Positions 53,783 through 56,700 of a stretch of DNA of 64,000 nucleotides are shown here, piece after piece. Source of the DNA: Plecoglossus altivelis (lineage: Eukaryota; Chordata; Actinopteri; Osmeriformes; Plecoglossidae); the NCBI GenBank assembly GCA_036571765.1, contig BROE01000022.1:11056282-11120281 (forward strand). Direction: 5' to 3'. Below the pieces are notes generated by a model, which had not been told where the DNA came from, did not search any database, and saw only the letters and a list, made by a program, of their open reading frames with translations. How positions within the stretch are numbered: position 1 is the first letter of the stretch; the number at the start of each line of letters is the position of its first letter. Position numbers and translations under genes: made by a program.

Positions 53783-56700
53783 GAGGAGGGAGAGTAATGA
53801 AAGAGAGTATGGAGCGTGACTCAGCACATTTTGATCAGTTGGATGTGGGCCAGCTGGGCAGCTGGCAGTCTCTAAGGCTGAAACCTGTTCACCGGCACAC
53901 AAACACTACCTGCTACGCTCCCCAGCCTCAAGCCTGGTTGACGTTATCGCTACAGGATGGAAAGGAAAGCACTGGAATCGTGGGGGAGTGAGGTCGGTGG
54001 AGGCTGGGAAGGGCTTGGTCTCAAAACAGAGGTCGCAGAAAAGACAGCAGCCAGTCTTTTGCAGGTGGACGTGATCGCAAACACTCACTCTGACGACTGT
54101 GGCGGGGGCTTCAGTTACAAATGACACGTTACAAGTTACAAGAACTTGGCTGACAGGCTCCCTGACTAAGAGAGTTATGGGATATTATCTCCATGGTGAC
54201 AAGTCTTGGAGCTCACGGTCAGAGATACAGTTTCAGCACTCAAACTGCAGAAAGGTCACCTGGCATTCGTTATTTTTCTGTCCTGTCAACCCGCCTGAGT
54301 GCAAGGGTGTGTAGAGTGCAGCACACATGTAGTACAGTCAGTTATGACTCGCTCCAGAACCTTTTACGATGATTTTCCCAGCTTGTTACATAACACCTGC
54401 TTTAGTAGCTGAGTGATACCCGTGTTCTGTCTCGGGGACATAAGTATATTATACATAATGCATGCTGTTTGATGTGGTTGTGTGGTTGTTCGTGTGAGGG
54501 AGCTTGTGTGTTTAAGTGTGCATGTGAAAGAGGGCTCCGAGTGAGTGGGGCTCTGTGATTGGGTGAGGTGGGCCGTGCCTCGAAGCATACTGGATATGCA
54601 AAGTGCCAGCCACTTCAGAGGAGGGGGGAGAGGGGGGGGCAGGGGGAGCAATCAAGAGTGTGCATGAGAGACGCAGAGCGACAGAGACGGAGAGGGAGCG
54701 ACAGGGTGACGAAGAGTGCGGAGGAGACCTGCTCGGGTGATTTAGCACTGCAGGGCAAATGTGATCGATCCCAAAGGCTCCTCTTCACTCCGCCACAATG
54801 CAGTTGGATCCACTCAATGCCATGCTTGTTTCGATACTGTGGGTACTGCGACCCTCCCTTGGTCTCTCCCTCTCTCTCTCCCTCTCCCAACACTCCCCTC
54901 TCTGCATGGCTGATTTTCCTATCAGAGCCCACTGACAGCTCATTTAGGATACCCATCTATCCTGAAGCAGTATCCCCAACAGGGGAAGTACTGACATTGA
55001 GGACCAGGCGTGTGCGCTCGTAAGTAAATTTGTCTCTATGAGGAATGCAGTTGCCATATCAAAGATTTGCTGGCAGAGCAAGTTGCGGAGACGAGTGGAG
55101 ACAGGCAAGAGACGGATGAGAGGGAGGGGAGCAAATGAAGTCAGGTAAGAGGCAGAGGTGAGGACGGGGGAGTCGCACGCTCACCCCAGAGCGGAGGACT
55201 GCCCTGAGCGAGTGGAGGAAGGCAGAGAGAACGGAAGCCTCCTAAAGATGAATACATTCCTCTTGTCAGCAGCCCAGAAATGTAATTACGCAAATGCAGT
55301 CGCGTCAGCAAGATTTGAACACCAACCCCTCTTTGCCCTCTCTTCGTGTGCCCCCCCCCCCTCTGCCTCCATATCAATCTCCCCCATCTGAGAATCACGT
55401 TTAATTTGACAAGGAAACGCATATGCAGCACTTAGACCAACAGACCTGAAAAGAGAGTCTTTATGTTGGGGAAAAAGGGCTGCTCTGGTCGTTACATTCA
55501 TCAAAATGATCTTTTCCCAATGACTAAGTAGGTTGACTCAGTTGCAATTGTTATCGTATCGAAGATCTGTGGTTTTCTTCAAGCTCGTGTCAGGACACTC
55601 GTATCATTCTGACAGTGTTTGCCAGTTGCAACTTGTTTGGTGCTGCGTATGTCAGTGTGATAGTTTCGTACCTGTCCATATTTGGCGGCCAGGTGCAGAG
55701 GTGTCCAGTAGTTGTTGTCGTAAGGCTGGGGGTCGGCCCCGTTCTCAAGCAGCACTGAGACGACCTCTTTGTAGCCACTGGCACACGCTATGTGGAGCTG
55801 GGAAGAGGAGCGAGAGGCGTGGAGGAAGACACAAAGAGATAATAGTGACTCAAAACAGGCAAACACTAACGTTTTCCATGCCACAGAGTTTCTCTCGCGA
55901 ACTCTCTCTCTCTCTCTCTCTCTTGTTCTCTCCCTCTAACTCTCTCTCTCTTGTTCGCTCTCTCTCTCGCTAACTCTTTCTCTCTAACTCTCTCTCTTGT
56001 TCTCTCGCTAACTCTCTCTCTCTCTCTCTCTAACTCTCTCTTTCACTCTCTCTCTCTCTCTCTTGTTCACTCTCTCTCTCACTGGGGGTGAAGGCGTGTC
56101 TCACCAGGGTGACCCCGTCATGGTTGGACTGGTTGAGACTGCCCCTGCTGGACACCAGCTGCCTCACGTCTGCCAGCATGGTACTGGGCCTCTGCAGACG
56201 CATGATGTGCATGGCTGATACGTCCACACCTTTGGAAACAAACAGACGCACACTACGATGATCACCCGGTTGCTTGTCATCACATTTGTAACTATACAAA
56301 CATACACAAGAGTATAGTGTGTAGAGAGTACAGACAGTGAACCTGCTTGACAATGATCATAAAAATGTGCCTACGAATGTATCCTGTCACTACTGGACAA
56401 TGTATATCAGAACGTCTTCTTTGAGGTGGTTTGGTGGAAACGTGTGCACAACTGGAGGGCCTGACACAGACTAAGAAGGAATGAGATGTCCAGAGGGCCA
56501 GCTTTTCCCATCATCCCAGGCTGGATGAAATCAATGGTCTGTCATCCCTCAACTCAACCAAAGGCATTGTTGAGGTTGCCTTGGCAATGCAATACTGAAA
56601 TGATTACAGATCTGCTCTGTGTTTCTGTCTAAGCGAATAAGCAGATGGATCAAAACGTTACTTCTCGTGGTTAAATCGAGGCTATAAAACATCACAGGCT